Source: Streptomyces sp. V3I8
GTDB taxonomy: Bacteria > Actinomycetota > Actinomycetes > Streptomycetales > Streptomycetaceae
NCBI RefSeq assembly: GCF_030817535.1
Contig: NZ_JAUSZL010000002.1
Span: 3,534,001-3,598,000, forward strand
Direction: 5' to 3'
DNA: 64,000 nucleotides
Shown: positions 36,144-44,770 of the stretch, piece by piece
Layout of the letters: each line of letters opens with the position of its first letter
Position numbering within the stretch: position 1 is the first letter of the stretch
Notes under the pieces: model-generated
Databases searched by the model: none
Told to the model about the DNA's origin: nothing
The model's input: only the letters and a program-made list of their open reading frames with translations
Translations under genes and position numbers: made by a program

Positions 36144-37106
36144 CTACTCCACGAACAGCCCCCGCGCCGCGGCCCGCGCGTCGAACTCCTCCAGGCGCGC
36201 CTGGGCGTCGGGCAGCCCGTCGCACATCGCCTCCAGCAGGACGCGCCCCAGCAGCATCGGCGCGCAGGCCGTGTCGAAGGCGAGGCCCGTCCCGACGGCG
36301 GCGGGCAGCAGCAGGTCGGACACCTTGGCGACCGGGGCGAACGCCGAGTCCGCGACGGTGACGACGGTCAGCCCGGCCTCCTTGGCGTACGCGAGGGTGT
36401 CCACGACCTCCCGCGGGTGGCGCGGCAGCGCGAAGCACAGCAGCGTGCTCGCCCCGGCGCGCACCGCCGCGTCGATCCGGTCGTGCACCATGGTGCCGCC
36501 CTCGTGCAGCAGCCGTACGTCCGGATGGACCTTGGCGGCGAAGTACGCGAAGCCGTACGCCTGGGACGCCGCCGCCCGCAGCCCGAGCACCGGCAGAGGG
36601 CGCGAGGCGGCCAGGAGTCGGCCCGCCCGCTCGACGGGGCGCGGGTCCGCCAGCACGGCGGCGAGGTGGCGGAGATTCTCGATCTCGGCCTCGACGGCCT
36701 GCTGGTACTCGTTGTACGAGCCGGTGTCCGCGGCGGGTTCGGCCGGGGCGACCTCGCGCAGGTGCCTGCGCAGCGCGGGGTAGCCGTCGAAGCCGAGGGC
36801 GACGGCGAAGCGGGTGACGGAGGGCTGGCTGACACCGGCCAGTTCGGCGAGCTCCACGCTCGACAGGAACGGCACGTCGGCGGCCCGGCGGACCATGCTG
36901 TGGGCGATGCGCCGCTGGGTGGGGGTCAGCCGGTGCCCCTCGAAGAGCGACTGCAGCCGCCCGGCGGGTCCCCCGCCCACACCCGCGCCGCCCCGCGTGC
37001 TCCCGCTGTCCGCACTTTCGCCGCCCGTGCCCACCGTGTCGTCCGCGCCCGTCTCCATGTCCGTGTCCATGCCCACATTCACGCCCGTGCTCCCGTCCCC
37101 GCTCAT
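36144..37106 (-). CDS. RpiR-family transcriptional regulator (HTH-SIS)
   Basis: The 320-residue protein has an Asp/Gly-rich N-terminus of about 45 residues, an RpiR helix-turn-helix (LTPTQRRIAHSMVRRA, then SSVELAELAGVSQPSVTRFAVALGFDGYPALRRHL, residues about 60-110), and a SIS sugar-phosphate binding domain (LPVLGLRAAASQAYGFAYFAAKV; FALPRHPREVVDTLAYAKEAGLTVVTVADS). The ATG overlaps the stop of the histidase-like gene upstream by ATGA, so the two are one operon and it probably regulates it. The effector is unknown; an amino-acid-derived or sugar-phosphate ligand is possible. Confidence 0.9.
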   Translation of the reverse strand: MSGDGSTGVNVGMDTDMETGADDTVGTGGESADSGSTRGGAGVGGGPAGRLQSLFEGHRLTPTQRRIAHSMVRRAADVPFLSSVELAELAGVSQPSVTRFAVALGFDGYPALRRHLREVAPAEPAADTGSYNEYQQAVEAEIENLRHLAAVLADPRPVERAGRLLAASRPLPVLGLRAAASQAYGFAYFAAKVHPDVRLLHEGGTMVHDRIDAAVRAGASTLLCFALPRHPREVVDTLAYAKEAGLTVVTVADSAFAPVAKVSDLLLPAAVGTGLAFDTACAPMLLGRVLLEAMCDGLPDAQARLEEFDARAAARGLFVE

Positions 37107-38650
37107 GCCGCGCTCCCCCTCCAGATGTCCGTGAACCGGTCGAGCAGTGCGGCCGCCGCCGTCACGTCGTCCGTGAGCGGCCGGTCGGCCGCGTCCGCGT
37201 CGAGCACCGACTCGGCGATCTCCAGCGCCCCGCCGACCGGCAGTTCCGGATCGGGACGCAGCCCGCGCTGGCGCAGGGCCCGTACGGCGGCGACGAGTTC
37301 GCAGCCGACCACGAGACGGTACGCGTCGCACGCGCGCAGGGTCTGACGAGCGGCGAGCGAGGCGAAACTCGCCTGCTCCTCGACGCCCCGGGAGAGGACG
37401 GCATGGCCGAGCGAGGCGGGCGCGGAGAAGGCCCGCAGGTCACCGAGGGCGGCCCCGGCGGCGTACTCCAGGATCATCACGCCGGAGGAGGCGGGCTCGT
37501 GGTCGGCGAGGAAGGGGCGCAGCCGGGTGTAGGCGGGTTCGTTGAGGGTGGACAGACGGGAGGTCGACAGCCGGGCCACCTGGGTGAGGGAGAGCCGGAA
37601 GTGGTCCAGGGCGAGCGCCAGTTGGGCCTGGTAGAAGCCGCCGTGGTGGTAGGCGGCCATGTCGGCGGCGCAGATCAGCGGGTTCTCGGCGGCCGCGTTG
37701 ATCTCGACGGTGAGGACCCCCTCCAGGGCGTCGGCCGCGTCGTGGGCGGGGCCGTGGATCTGCGGCAGGCACCGGAAGCCGTACGGGTCCTGGATGCGGC
37801 CGAGCGGCGGGGTCGGGTGGTCGGCCGCGCCGATCAGCTCCCGCATCCGCCGGGCCACCTCGCTCGACCCGCGGTGCGGCCGGGCGGCGTGCACGGGCGC
37901 CGCGTACGCCTCGTGGGAGCCGTCGACCGCGACGAGGGACAGCGCGGCGACGACCTGCGTGGCCCCGATGAGCCCGCGCAGTTCGTGGAGCGCGAGCGCC
38001 GACTGGCCGAGGGTGAGGGCGTTGCTGCTGATGAGCGCGAGGGCGTCGTTGTTGTCGAGCGGCTGCGGCTCGGGCGCCCGCACGCCCGCCGGGCGGCCCG
38101 CCGCGTCCCGCCACGGGTGCTCGCCCGCCAGGGCCAGCCCCACCTGGGCCAGGGCCGCGATGTCGCCGGTGCCCACCGAGCCGAACTCGTTCACGACGGG
38201 GTGCGCCCCCGTCTCCAGCGCCTCGCACAGCGCCGTGACGACGCTGGGGCGCAGGCCCGCCCCGCCCGCGAGGAGCTGGTTGGCCCGTACGGCGAGCATC
38301 GCCCGCACCTCGCGGGCGGGCAGCTCCTGCCCGATGGCCCCCGCGTGGCTGCGCAGCAGGCGCAGACCGTGCTCGGCCGCCGCCTCGGTGGGCACGTCCT
38401 CGTTGCGGTTGGCGCCGACCCCGGTGGAGCGCCCGTACACCCGGCCGGTGGCGGCGATCTGCCGGGCGGCGTCCCAGGACTCCTCGACCCGCTTCATCGC
38501 CTCGGTGCCGGGAACGGGCCGGGCGGTCCCCTCGGCGAGGCGTACGACGTCGGCGACGCCCGTGCTGTAGCCGTCCAGCACCACGAGTCCGGTCGTCACC
38601 GCACCCGGCGCCTCCGCGTACCGGGACGACTCCGCGTACCGAGATGACAT
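37103..38650 (-). CDS. Histidine/aromatic ammonia-lyase family protein with altered MIO triad
   Basis: The 515-residue protein has the histidase/phenylalanine-lyase fold: VYGRSTGVGANRN (tyrosine loop), ALALISSNALTLGQ (substrate Asn), IQDPYGFRCLPQIHGPAHD (Gln/Tyr/Arg site), AAENPLICAADM, HHGGFYQAQLALALD and MILEYAAGAALGD. The MIO-forming site, normally G-S-V-G-A-S-G-D-L-A-P-L-A, reads G-S-V-G-T-G-D-I-A-A-L-A, so the Ala-Ser-Gly triad is replaced by a shorter Gly-Thr-Gly. Catalysis may be altered or absent. I recall Streptomyces HutH as having Cys-Ser-Gly, so this is probably a paralogue and not HutH. It starts with a tandem SSRYAE repeat. It is coupled to an RpiR gene. Confidence 0.82.
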   Translation of the reverse strand: MSSRYAESSRYAEAPGAVTTGLVVLDGYSTGVADVVRLAEGTARPVPGTEAMKRVEESWDAARQIAATGRVYGRSTGVGANRNEDVPTEAAAEHGLRLLRSHAGAIGQELPAREVRAMLAVRANQLLAGGAGLRPSVVTALCEALETGAHPVVNEFGSVGTGDIAALAQVGLALAGEHPWRDAAGRPAGVRAPEPQPLDNNDALALISSNALTLGQSALALHELRGLIGATQVVAALSLVAVDGSHEAYAAPVHAARPHRGSSEVARRMRELIGAADHPTPPLGRIQDPYGFRCLPQIHGPAHDAADALEGVLTVEINAAAENPLICAADMAAYHHGGFYQAQLALALDHFRLSLTQVARLSTSRLSTLNEPAYTRLRPFLADHEPASSGVMILEYAAGAALGDLRAFSAPASLGHAVLSRGVEEQASFASLAARQTLRACDAYRLVVGCELVAAVRALRQRGLRPDPELPVGGALEIAESVLDADAADRPLTDDVTAAAALLDRFTDIWRGSAA

Positions 38651-38699
38651 AGAGCGGGAACTCCTCTCGGTCTCGGCAGCTATTCAGTCAGGGAGAACT

Positions 38700-38717
38700 C
38701 TGCATGACAATATGCAG
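38700..38717. promoter_or_regulatory. Inverted repeat, candidate RpiR operator
   Basis: CTGCAT-N6-ATGCAG is a perfect 6-bp inverted repeat with spacer GACAAT, 50 bases upstream of the lyase start. It overlaps the proposed promoter of the lyase-RpiR operon (TTGTCA of the minus strand falls in the spacer and the adjoining arm). Confidence 0.5.
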
Positions 38718-38825
38718 CCGGGCAAGGGATCAGCTCCGCGCGTACGCGTCCGCGCGCCGCCGGGTGGGGAACGGCCCAGCGTGGACAGGGGGGCTATCCC
38801 CCGTGCCAAGCGCGGTGCGGCTGCC

Positions 38826-38831
38826 TACCGT
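38826..38831 (+). promoter_or_regulatory. -10 element of a leaderless promoter (gene at 38839)
   Basis: TACCGT followed by seven bases (TGAGCCC) and the ATG. Confidence 0.6.
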
Positions 38832-38838
38832 TGAGCCC

Positions 38839-39273
38839 ATGACCGGTATGGAAGCCCGCGACGCCGAACTCAAGAAGGAACTCGACGCCACCCTGCACAT
38901 CCGCAGGGAACTGGGCGAGGAGTACGAGTCCGCCCTGGTCGACTCGTTCCTGGAGAAGGTCGAGCAGCGCATGGACGGCGCGGTCGACCGCCAGGTGCGC
39001 CGCCAGCTCGCGGAACAGCAGATGGTGGCGGCCCGTGACGCGCGTTCCCCGAAGGGGTCCTCGGACTCCTGGGGTGAACGCTTCGGGTTCGGGATCGTCT
39101 CCCTCGTCCTCGCGGTCCCCCTGTCCGCGATCGGCGGCGGTGTCGCGGAGCTGCCCGGCCTCCTGGTCGCCTGGGCGGGCATCGTCGGGGTCAACGTGGT
39201 CCAGGCCGCGCGCTTCTCGCCGAACCTCTTCGGCCGCCGCCGGAAGAAGTCGGACCCCGACTCGGACTGGTGA
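38839..39273 (+). CDS. Membrane-associated protein of unknown function
   Basis: The 144-residue protein has an N-terminal charged coiled-coil-like half (ELKKELDATLHIRRELGEEYESALVDSFLEKVEQRMDGAVDRQVRRQLAEQ) and a C-terminal pair of hydrophobic segments (FGIVSLVLAVPLSAIGGGVAELPGLLVAWAGIVGVNVVQAARF), ending in a basic RRRKK segment. This fits an integral membrane protein with a cytoplasmic helical region; the family is common in Streptomyces and unnamed. The ATG was chosen from a leaderless-type -10. Its terminator is shared with the convergent CBS gene. Confidence 0.75.
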   Translation: MTGMEARDAELKKELDATLHIRRELGEEYESALVDSFLEKVEQRMDGAVDRQVRRQLAEQQMVAARDARSPKGSSDSWGERFGFGIVSLVLAVPLSAIGGGVAELPGLLVAWAGIVGVNVVQAARFSPNLFGRRRKKSDPDSDW

Positions 39274-39334
39274 GCACGGGCCGGTGAGCACGGATCCGTG
39301 GGCTTCGGCCCGTGAGCCCTGCACCGTGAGCGCA

Positions 39335-39373
39335 CCGAAGGGCCCGGTACCGATCCGGTACCGGGCCCTTCGG
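39335..39373. terminator. Strong bidirectional hairpin terminator
   Basis: A perfect 18-bp stem with a three-base loop (ATC): CCGAAGGGCCCGGTACCG against its complement. It serves the gene ending at 39273 and faces the convergent CBS gene, whose stop is about 330 bases away. Confidence 0.85.
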
Positions 39374-39700
39374 GGAAGCTTGCGCGGGGACCGCCGCACC
39401 CCCGTTGCCGGGGGGCGGGACGACGGCGGTCCCCGCGAGGGACGCGGGCCGGGTCAGGGCCGGGCTCCGCATCCGTGGCGTCCATGGAGGTCCGGGAGCC
39501 GCTCCGGAGGTCCTTGGCGCCGTTTGGGTGCCGGCCGGGGCGGGGAGCCGCTCCCGCCCTTGCCGACATCCACCAATGTGCCGGACGCGTGTTAAGCGTG
39601 TGCTGCGTGGACGTGACGCGCTCGTACCACTTCCACGAAGTTCCGCCGTGACCGCGCGCACCGGACGTTCGTTCCCGGTGCGCGCGGTGCACCGGACGTC
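39374..39700. other. Intergenic region downstream of CBS
   Basis: No conserved coding sequence is visible. An imperfect pair CCGTTGCCGGGGGG / CCCGCGAGGG lies at 39407-39441. Most of the region is GC-rich and seems to be the untranslated 3' ends of the two convergent genes. Confidence 0.35.
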
Positions 39701-41092
39701 CTACTGCCGTCCGCCCTTGGCCAGGAAGGACAGCAGGTCCTGCCGGCTGACGACCCCGGTCGGCCTGCCCTCGACGAGGACCATCGCCGCGTCGGCGCCG
39801 CCGAGCACGGTCATCAGGTCGCCCAGCGGCTCACCGGAGCCGACCTGCGGCAGCGGCGCCGACATGTGCTTCTCCAGCGGGTCGGTGAGCGAGGCCCGCT
39901 GGGTGAACAGCGCGTCGAGCAGTTCCCGCTCGACCACGGAGCCCACCACCTCGGCGGCCATCACGTCCGGGTGGCCGGCGCCCGGCTTCACGATGGGCAT
40001 CTGCGAGACGCCGTACTCGCGCAGCACCTCGATCGCCTCGCCGACGGTCTCGTCGGGGTGCATGTGGACGAGGGACGGGATGGCCCCGTGCACCTTGTCG
40101 CTGAGGACGTCGGCGACGCGGGCGCTGGGGCCCTCGTCCTCCAGGAAGCCGTAGTCGGCCATCCACTCGTCGTTGAAGATCTTGCTGAGGTAGCCGCGAC
40201 CGCTGTCGGGGAGGAGGACGACCACCACGTCGTCCGGGCCGAGCCGTTCGGCGACCCGCAGCGCGGCCACGACGGCCATCCCGCAGGAGCCGCCGACGAG
40301 CAGGCCCTCCTCCTTGGCCAGGCGCCGGGTCATCTGGAAGGAGTCCTTGTCGGAGACCGCGACGATCTCGTCCGCGACCGTCCGGTCGTACGCGGTCGGC
40401 CAGAAGTCCTCACCGACGCCCTCGACGAGGTACGGGCGCCCGGAGCCGCCGGAGTAGACGGACCCCTCGGGGTCGGCACCGACGACCTGGACCCGGCCCT
40501 CGCTGGCGTCCTTCAGGTACCGCCCGGTCCCGGAGATGGTGCCGCCGGTCCCCACGCCGGTGACGAAGTGGGTGATCCGCCCCTCCGTCTGCTCCCACAG
40601 TTCAGGGCCGGTGGAGTGATAGTGCGAGGCGGGATTGTCGGGGTTGGAGTACTGGTCGGGCTTCCAGGCCCCGGGCGTCTCGCGCACCAGCCGGTCGGAG
40701 ACGTTGTAGTACGAGTCGGGGTGCTCGGGGTCGACCGCCGTCGGGCAGACGACGACCTCGGCGCCGTACGCGCGCAGCACGTTGATCTTGTCGGTGCTCA
40801 CCTTGTCGGGGCACACGAAGATGCACTTGTAGCCCTTCGTCTGGGCCACGATGGCAAGACCCACACCCGTGTTGCCGCTGGTCGGCTCGACGATCGTGCC
40901 GCCCGGCCGAAGGGCGCCGCTCTTCTCGGCGGCCTCGATCATGCGCAGGGCGATGCGGTCCTTCACGGAGCCGCCGGGGTTGAAGTACTCGACCTTCGCG
41001 AGGACGGTCGCCTGGATGCCGGCGGTCACGCTGTTGAGCCTCACCAGCGGGGTGTTGCCGACGAGACTGATCATCGAGTCGTGGAATTGCAC
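39701..41092 (-). CDS. Cystathionine beta-synthase
   Basis: The 463-residue PLP enzyme (fold type II) makes cystathionine from serine and homocysteine. The cofactor lysine is in FNPGGSVKDRIALRM near residue 44, with PTSGNTGVGLA near 72 and the phosphate loop GVGTGGTISGTGRYL near 185. The C-terminus has two CBS domains (about 340-460), as in regulated eukaryotic and actinobacterial enzymes. It starts the reverse transsulfuration route from methionine to cysteine. GTG start; no other pathway gene is next to it. Confidence 0.93.
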   Translation of the reverse strand: MQFHDSMISLVGNTPLVRLNSVTAGIQATVLAKVEYFNPGGSVKDRIALRMIEAAEKSGALRPGGTIVEPTSGNTGVGLAIVAQTKGYKCIFVCPDKVSTDKINVLRAYGAEVVVCPTAVDPEHPDSYYNVSDRLVRETPGAWKPDQYSNPDNPASHYHSTGPELWEQTEGRITHFVTGVGTGGTISGTGRYLKDASEGRVQVVGADPEGSVYSGGSGRPYLVEGVGEDFWPTAYDRTVADEIVAVSDKDSFQMTRRLAKEEGLLVGGSCGMAVVAALRVAERLGPDDVVVVLLPDSGRGYLSKIFNDEWMADYGFLEDEGPSARVADVLSDKVHGAIPSLVHMHPDETVGEAIEVLREYGVSQMPIVKPGAGHPDVMAAEVVGSVVERELLDALFTQRASLTDPLEKHMSAPLPQVGSGEPLGDLMTVLGGADAAMVLVEGRPTGVVSRQDLLSFLAKGGRQ

Positions 41093-41239
41093 CGTTGTCT
41101 CCGGAGCTGCAAAAGGAATGGTCGGGATGGTTCCGTCACCCTAAGCCCCCTACTGGGCGTTCACACCGCGTTGAGATTGGCCGACCGTCTGTACGGGGCA
41201 AGGAAGTGGTGTACGGCTACAAGGAGGTGGCGGCTTCGC

Positions 41240-42253
41240 ATGACGAGCTTGTCGAGGGCGAGGGTGGCACGGCGGATCGCCGCGGGCGCGGCGTACGGCG
41301 GCGGTGGTATCGGACTGCTGGGCGCCGCGACGGTCGGAGTGGTGCTGGCCGAGGTACAGCTGGCGAAGCGGCAGGTGGGTCATGGGCGCAGTCCCCATCC
41401 CCCGAGCGCGGACGGCCTGTACGGGTACGCGTACGCCGGTCCCGAGGAACCGTTGCGCCTGACGATGCTGGGTGACTCGACGGCGGCCGGGCAGGGCGTG
41501 CACCGGGCCCGCCAGACACCGGGGGCGCTGCTCGCGTCCGGGCTCGCGGCGGTGGCCGAGCGGCCGGTGCGGCTGCGGAACGTGGCGCTGCCCGGCGCCC
41601 AGTCGGACGACCTGGACCGCCAGGTCGTGCTGGCGCTCTCGGATCCCGACGGGGTGCCCGAGGTGTGCGTGATCATGGTCGGCGCGAACGACGTGACGCA
41701 CCGGATGCCGGCGACGCGGTCGGTCCGGCATCTGTCGGCGGCGGTACGCAGACTGCGTACCGCCGGTGCCGAGGTGGTCGTCGGCACCTGTCCCGACCTG
41801 GGCAGCATCGAGCCGGTCCAGCAGCCGTTGCGGTGGATCGCGAAGCGGGCCTCGCGGCAGCTGGCGGCCGCGCAGACGATCGGTACGGTCGAGCAGGGCG
41901 GGCGGACGGTGTCGCTCGGCGACCTGCTGGGGCCCGAGTTCGCGGCGAATCCGCGGGAGCTGTTCGGGCCCGACAGCTACCACCCCTCGGCGGAGGGGTA
42001 CGCGACCGCGGCGATGGCCGTGCTGCCGACGGTGTGCGCGGCGCTGGGGCTGTGGCCGGAGGAGGACCGGCCGGACGTCTCCCGCCGGGAGGGGTTCCTG
42101 CCGGTGGCGCGGGCCGCCGTGGAGGCGGCGGCGGAGCCGGGCACGGAGGTGGCGGCGGCGATGCCCACGGGGCCGCGGGGACCGTGGGCCCTCCTTAAGC
42201 GGCGCCGGCGCCGGCGCGTCCCGGCGACGGACCCGGCGCCGACGTCCGCCTGA
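41240..42253 (+). CDS. SGNH/GDSL-family hydrolase with N-terminal anchor
   Basis: The 337-residue enzyme has an N-terminal hydrophobic segment (AAYGGGGIGLLGAATVGVVLAEV), then the SGNH blocks: LTMLGDSTAAGQGV (nucleophile Ser), IMVGANDVTHRM (GxND), and GPDSYHPSAEGYATAA (Asp-His). It should hydrolyse esters at or outside the membrane, probably lipids or acylated glycans. The perfect RBS AAGGAGGTGG stands ten bases before the ATG. Its stop codon lies in the first unit of a 14-bp tandem repeat. Confidence 0.9.
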   Translation: MTSLSRARVARRIAAGAAYGGGGIGLLGAATVGVVLAEVQLAKRQVGHGRSPHPPSADGLYGYAYAGPEEPLRLTMLGDSTAAGQGVHRARQTPGALLASGLAAVAERPVRLRNVALPGAQSDDLDRQVVLALSDPDGVPEVCVIMVGANDVTHRMPATRSVRHLSAAVRRLRTAGAEVVVGTCPDLGSIEPVQQPLRWIAKRASRQLAAAQTIGTVEQGGRTVSLGDLLGPEFAANPRELFGPDSYHPSAEGYATAAMAVLPTVCAALGLWPEEDRPDVSRREGFLPVARAAVEAAAEPGTEVAAAMPTGPRGPWALLKRRRRRRVPATDPAPTSA

Positions 42254-42288
42254 CCGTCACCGCCTGACCGTCACCGCCTGACCGTCAC
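42247..42288. repeat. 14-bp tandem repeat over the SGNH stop codon
   Basis: Three exact copies of CGCCTGACCGTCAC run head to tail; the first contains the TGA stop of the hydrolase. Confidence 0.85.
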
Positions 42289-42294
42289 CGCCTC

Positions 42295-42309
42295 GGGGGC
42301 TCCGCCCCC
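42295..42309. terminator. Short hairpin GGGGGC-TCC-GCCCCC
   Basis: A six-bp GC stem with a three-base loop directly after the tandem repeat, of a kind common downstream of Streptomyces genes. Confidence 0.6.
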
Positions 42310-42335
42310 GGACCCCCGCCGCGCGAAGCACAAAG

Positions 42336-42403
42336 CAAGCGCTTGGAAAGTGCGGTCCGTGTCACACGGCCGCACCCGTGACCTCGCCACTACCTACGGG
42401 TAG
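42336..42403. promoter_or_regulatory. Two palindromes in the thiolase promoter region
   Basis: CAAGCGCTTG (42336-42345) is a perfect 10-base palindrome and CTACC-TACG-GGTAG (42390-42403) a perfect inverted repeat. Both lie upstream of the thiolase start and look like TetR-type acyl-CoA-responsive operators. The regulator is not in the window. Confidence 0.45.
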
Positions 42404-42449
42404 CTTCCCAAGCAGGTCCGCCCACCCCGCGACGCCAATGGAGCCGTAG

Positions 42450-43670
42450 ATGCCCGAAGCCGTGATCGTCTCGACCGCCCGCTCCCCCATCGGCCGCGCA
42501 GGCAAGGGCTCCCTCAAGGACCTGCGCCCCGACGACCTCACCGCCACCATCATCCAGGCGGCCCTCGCCAAGGTCCCGGAGCTCGATCCGAAGGACATCG
42601 AGGACCTGATGCTCGGCTGCGGCCTCCCCGGCGGCGAGCAAGGCAACAACCTCGGACGCATCGTCGCCGTGCAGATGGGGATGGACCACCTCCCCGGCTG
42701 CACGATCACCCGCTACTGTTCCTCCTCGCTCCAGACGACCCGCATGGCCCTGCACGCCATCAAGGCCGGCGAGGGCGACGTCTTCATCTCGGCGGGCGTG
42801 GAGATGGTCTCGCGCTTCGCCAAGGGCAGCTCCGACAGCCTTCCGGACACCCGCAACCCGTTCTTCGCCCAGGCGCAGGCCCGCACCGCGGAGGTCGCCG
42901 CGAGCGAGGGCGCGTCCTGGCACGACCCGCGCGAGGACGGCCTCGTCCCGGACGCGTACATCGCGATGGGCCAGACCGCGGAGAACCTCGCCCGCATCAA
43001 GGGCGTCACCCGCCAGGACATGGACGAGTTCGGCGTCCGCTCGCAGAACCTCGCCGAGGAGGCCATCAAGAACGGCTTCTGGGAGCGCGAGATCACCCCG
43101 GTGACGACGCCGGACGGCACGGTCGTCGGCAAGGACGACGGTCCGCGCGCCGGCGTCACCCTGGACGGCGTCCAGGGCCTCAAGCCCGTCTTCCGCCCCG
43201 ACGGCATGGTCACGGCCGGCAACTGCTGCCCCCTGAACGACGGCGCCGCCGCCCTGGTGATCATGTCCGACACGAAGGCCCGCGAGCTCGGCCTGACCCC
43301 GCTGGCCCGGATCGTCTCGACCGGCGTCACCGGGCTCTCCCCCGAGATCATGGGCCTCGGCCCGGTGGAGGCGTCGAAGCAGGCGCTCTCCCGCGCCGGC
43401 CTGAGCGTCGCCGACATCGACCTCTTCGAGATCAACGAGGCGTTCGCCGCCCAGGTGATCCCCTCCTACCGCGACCTCGGGATCCCGCTGGAGAAGCTGA
43501 ACGTGAACGGCGGCGCCATCGCGGTCGGCCACCCCTTCGGCATGACCGGCGCCCGCATCACCGGCACGCTCATCAATTCCCTCCAGTTCCACGACAAGCA
43601 GTTCGGCCTGGAGACGATGTGCGTGGGCGGCGGCCAGGGCATGGCGATGGTCCTGGAGCGCCTGAGCTAG
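42450..43670 (+). CDS. Acetyl-CoA C-acetyltransferase (thiolase)
   Basis: The 406-residue thiolase has the acylated cysteine in [14 protein letters not shown] near residue 92, [12 protein letters not shown] near 330, [16 protein letters not shown] near 360 and the C-terminal [13 protein letters not shown] with the second catalytic cysteine. It joins or splits acetyl units from acetoacetyl-CoA or 3-ketoacyl-CoA. It has its own promoter region and a hairpin terminator. The sequence cannot tell biosynthetic from degradative use. Confidence 0.94.
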   Translation: MPEAVIVSTARSPIGRAGKGSLKDLRPDDLTATIIQAALAKVPELDPKDIEDLMLGCGLPGGEQGNNLGRIVAVQMGMDHLPGCTITRYCSSSLQTTRMALHAIKAGEGDVFISAGVEMVSRFAKGSSDSLPDTRNPFFAQAQARTAEVAASEGASWHDPREDGLVPDAYIAMGQTAENLARIKGVTRQDMDEFGVRSQNLAEEAIKNGFWEREITPVTTPDGTVVGKDDGPRAGVTLDGVQGLKPVFRPDGMVTAGNCCPLNDGAAALVIMSDTKARELGLTPLARIVSTGVTGLSPEIMGLGPVEASKQALSRAGLSVADIDLFEINEAFAAQVIPSYRDLGIPLEKLNVNGGAIAVGHPFGMTGARITGTLINSLQFHDKQFGLETMCVGGGQGMAMVLERLS

Positions 43671-43720
43671 ACCCCGGAACGCGCTCCCCGTGACCGGAGC
43701 CGAACGCAGGGTGAACGACG

Positions 43721-43757
43721 CGGCCCGGAGTCCCGTACCGACCGGGGCTCCGGGCCG
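43721..43757. terminator. Terminator of the thiolase gene
   Basis: Ten-base arms CGGCCCGGAG / CTCCGGGCCG, with further pairing TCCC/GGGG inside, start 50 bases after the stop. Confidence 0.75.
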
Positions 43758-43954
43758 TTCCGCGACCGAATCTCCCCCAGAATGTGACCTACGCCCTTTC
43801 GTGAAGGTATCCACGCAGGTCAGGGCCACCGAACAGATGAACGTCAGGGCTAAAGTCCTGTCCCTTTCGTGACGTTACGCACTGACACCGGGTTAGTCCG
43901 CCCTTCAAGCTGATGTAGGAAGTCGGGGGTCGACTTTGAACCGGGAGTACGTCA

Positions 43955-44743
43955 GTGAGCACCACGTTCCTCGCTCTGCTGCTCGCCACAGCCACCACCA
44001 CAGCCGTGGGCGTCGCCGTTCTGCGCACCCTGCTGGCGCTGCGCCGGCAGGTGGCGGCCCTGCACGCCGAGCTCACCGAGGGCCGCGCCGCCGCGCGCGG
44101 CCTCGTACCGGCGGCCCGCACGGCCGCGGACACCGACGAGATACGCGTCGCCGTCGCCGAGGCCCTCGCCGAGGAGCGGGAGCGTGAGCTGGCCGAGGCG
44201 CGCGCGTTCTGGGCCGCCCAGGAGGCACGCGACGCCGGCGACGCACCGACCCTGCTCGGCCTGCCCGACAGCGAGCTGTTCCTGCCGCGCCAGTCGGACT
44301 TCGCCGGTCTCGAGCACCTGGAGCCGGTGACCGAGCCGCCCGCCGACGCCGACGAGTTCGCCGGGGACTCCCCGGAACTGGCCGCGGCCCGCCGGCGCCA
44401 CCCCTCGCACCCGGACTTCGTCCCGGTCCAGTCCCCGATGGTGAACGACCACGAACGCACGGTGGCCTGCCTGGAGGAACTGGCCGACTCGCGCACGGAG
44501 TTGACGGACGTCCGCCCCGGCCCCCTCGGCACCCTGGACGTCTACGTCTTCGCCGACGGCACCACCCTGTGCATGACCCCGGGCCACCGCGAGACCGCGG
44601 AACGCCTCGCCGCGTCCCTGCGCGCCGGCCGCCCGCCCGTCCTGCTCGGCGGCTCGGGCGTCTCGGGCGCGTACGCCCTGACCTTCGAATGCGGCCAGGA
44701 GAGCGTCTACGTCCTGGCGGACAGGGTCATAGCCTCGCTGTAG
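43955..44743 (+). CDS. Single-pass membrane protein of unknown function
   Basis: The 262-residue protein has an N-terminal membrane segment (FLALLLATATTTAVGVAVLRTLLAL), a coiled-coil-like helix (LRRQVAALHAELTEGRAAARG; EALAEERERELAEARAFWAAQEA), and a folded C-terminal half from about residue 140 (HPSHPDFVPVQSP, then LGTLDVYVFADGTTLCMTPGH and GAYALTFECGQESVYVLADRV). I do not know the family; it occurs as a conserved protein in Streptomyces. The GTG start has GGGAG nine bases upstream. Two copies of CCCTTTCGTGA lie upstream (43794 and 43862). Confidence 0.72.
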   Translation: MSTTFLALLLATATTTAVGVAVLRTLLALRRQVAALHAELTEGRAAARGLVPAARTAADTDEIRVAVAEALAEERERELAEARAFWAAQEARDAGDAPTLLGLPDSELFLPRQSDFAGLEHLEPVTEPPADADEFAGDSPELAAARRRHPSHPDFVPVQSPMVNDHERTVACLEELADSRTELTDVRPGPLGTLDVYVFADGTTLCMTPGHRETAERLAASLRAGRPPVLLGGSGVSGAYALTFECGQESVYVLADRVIASL

Positions 44744-44770
44744 GCCCGCCCGGCGTCCGTCCACGCACGG

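Noticed and set aside
42294..42320. Second dispersed repeat family (GGGGGCTCCGCCCCCGGACCC)
   Set aside because: A similar string near 29757 lies in a low-complexity GC region; two partial matches are not enough to define a family here.
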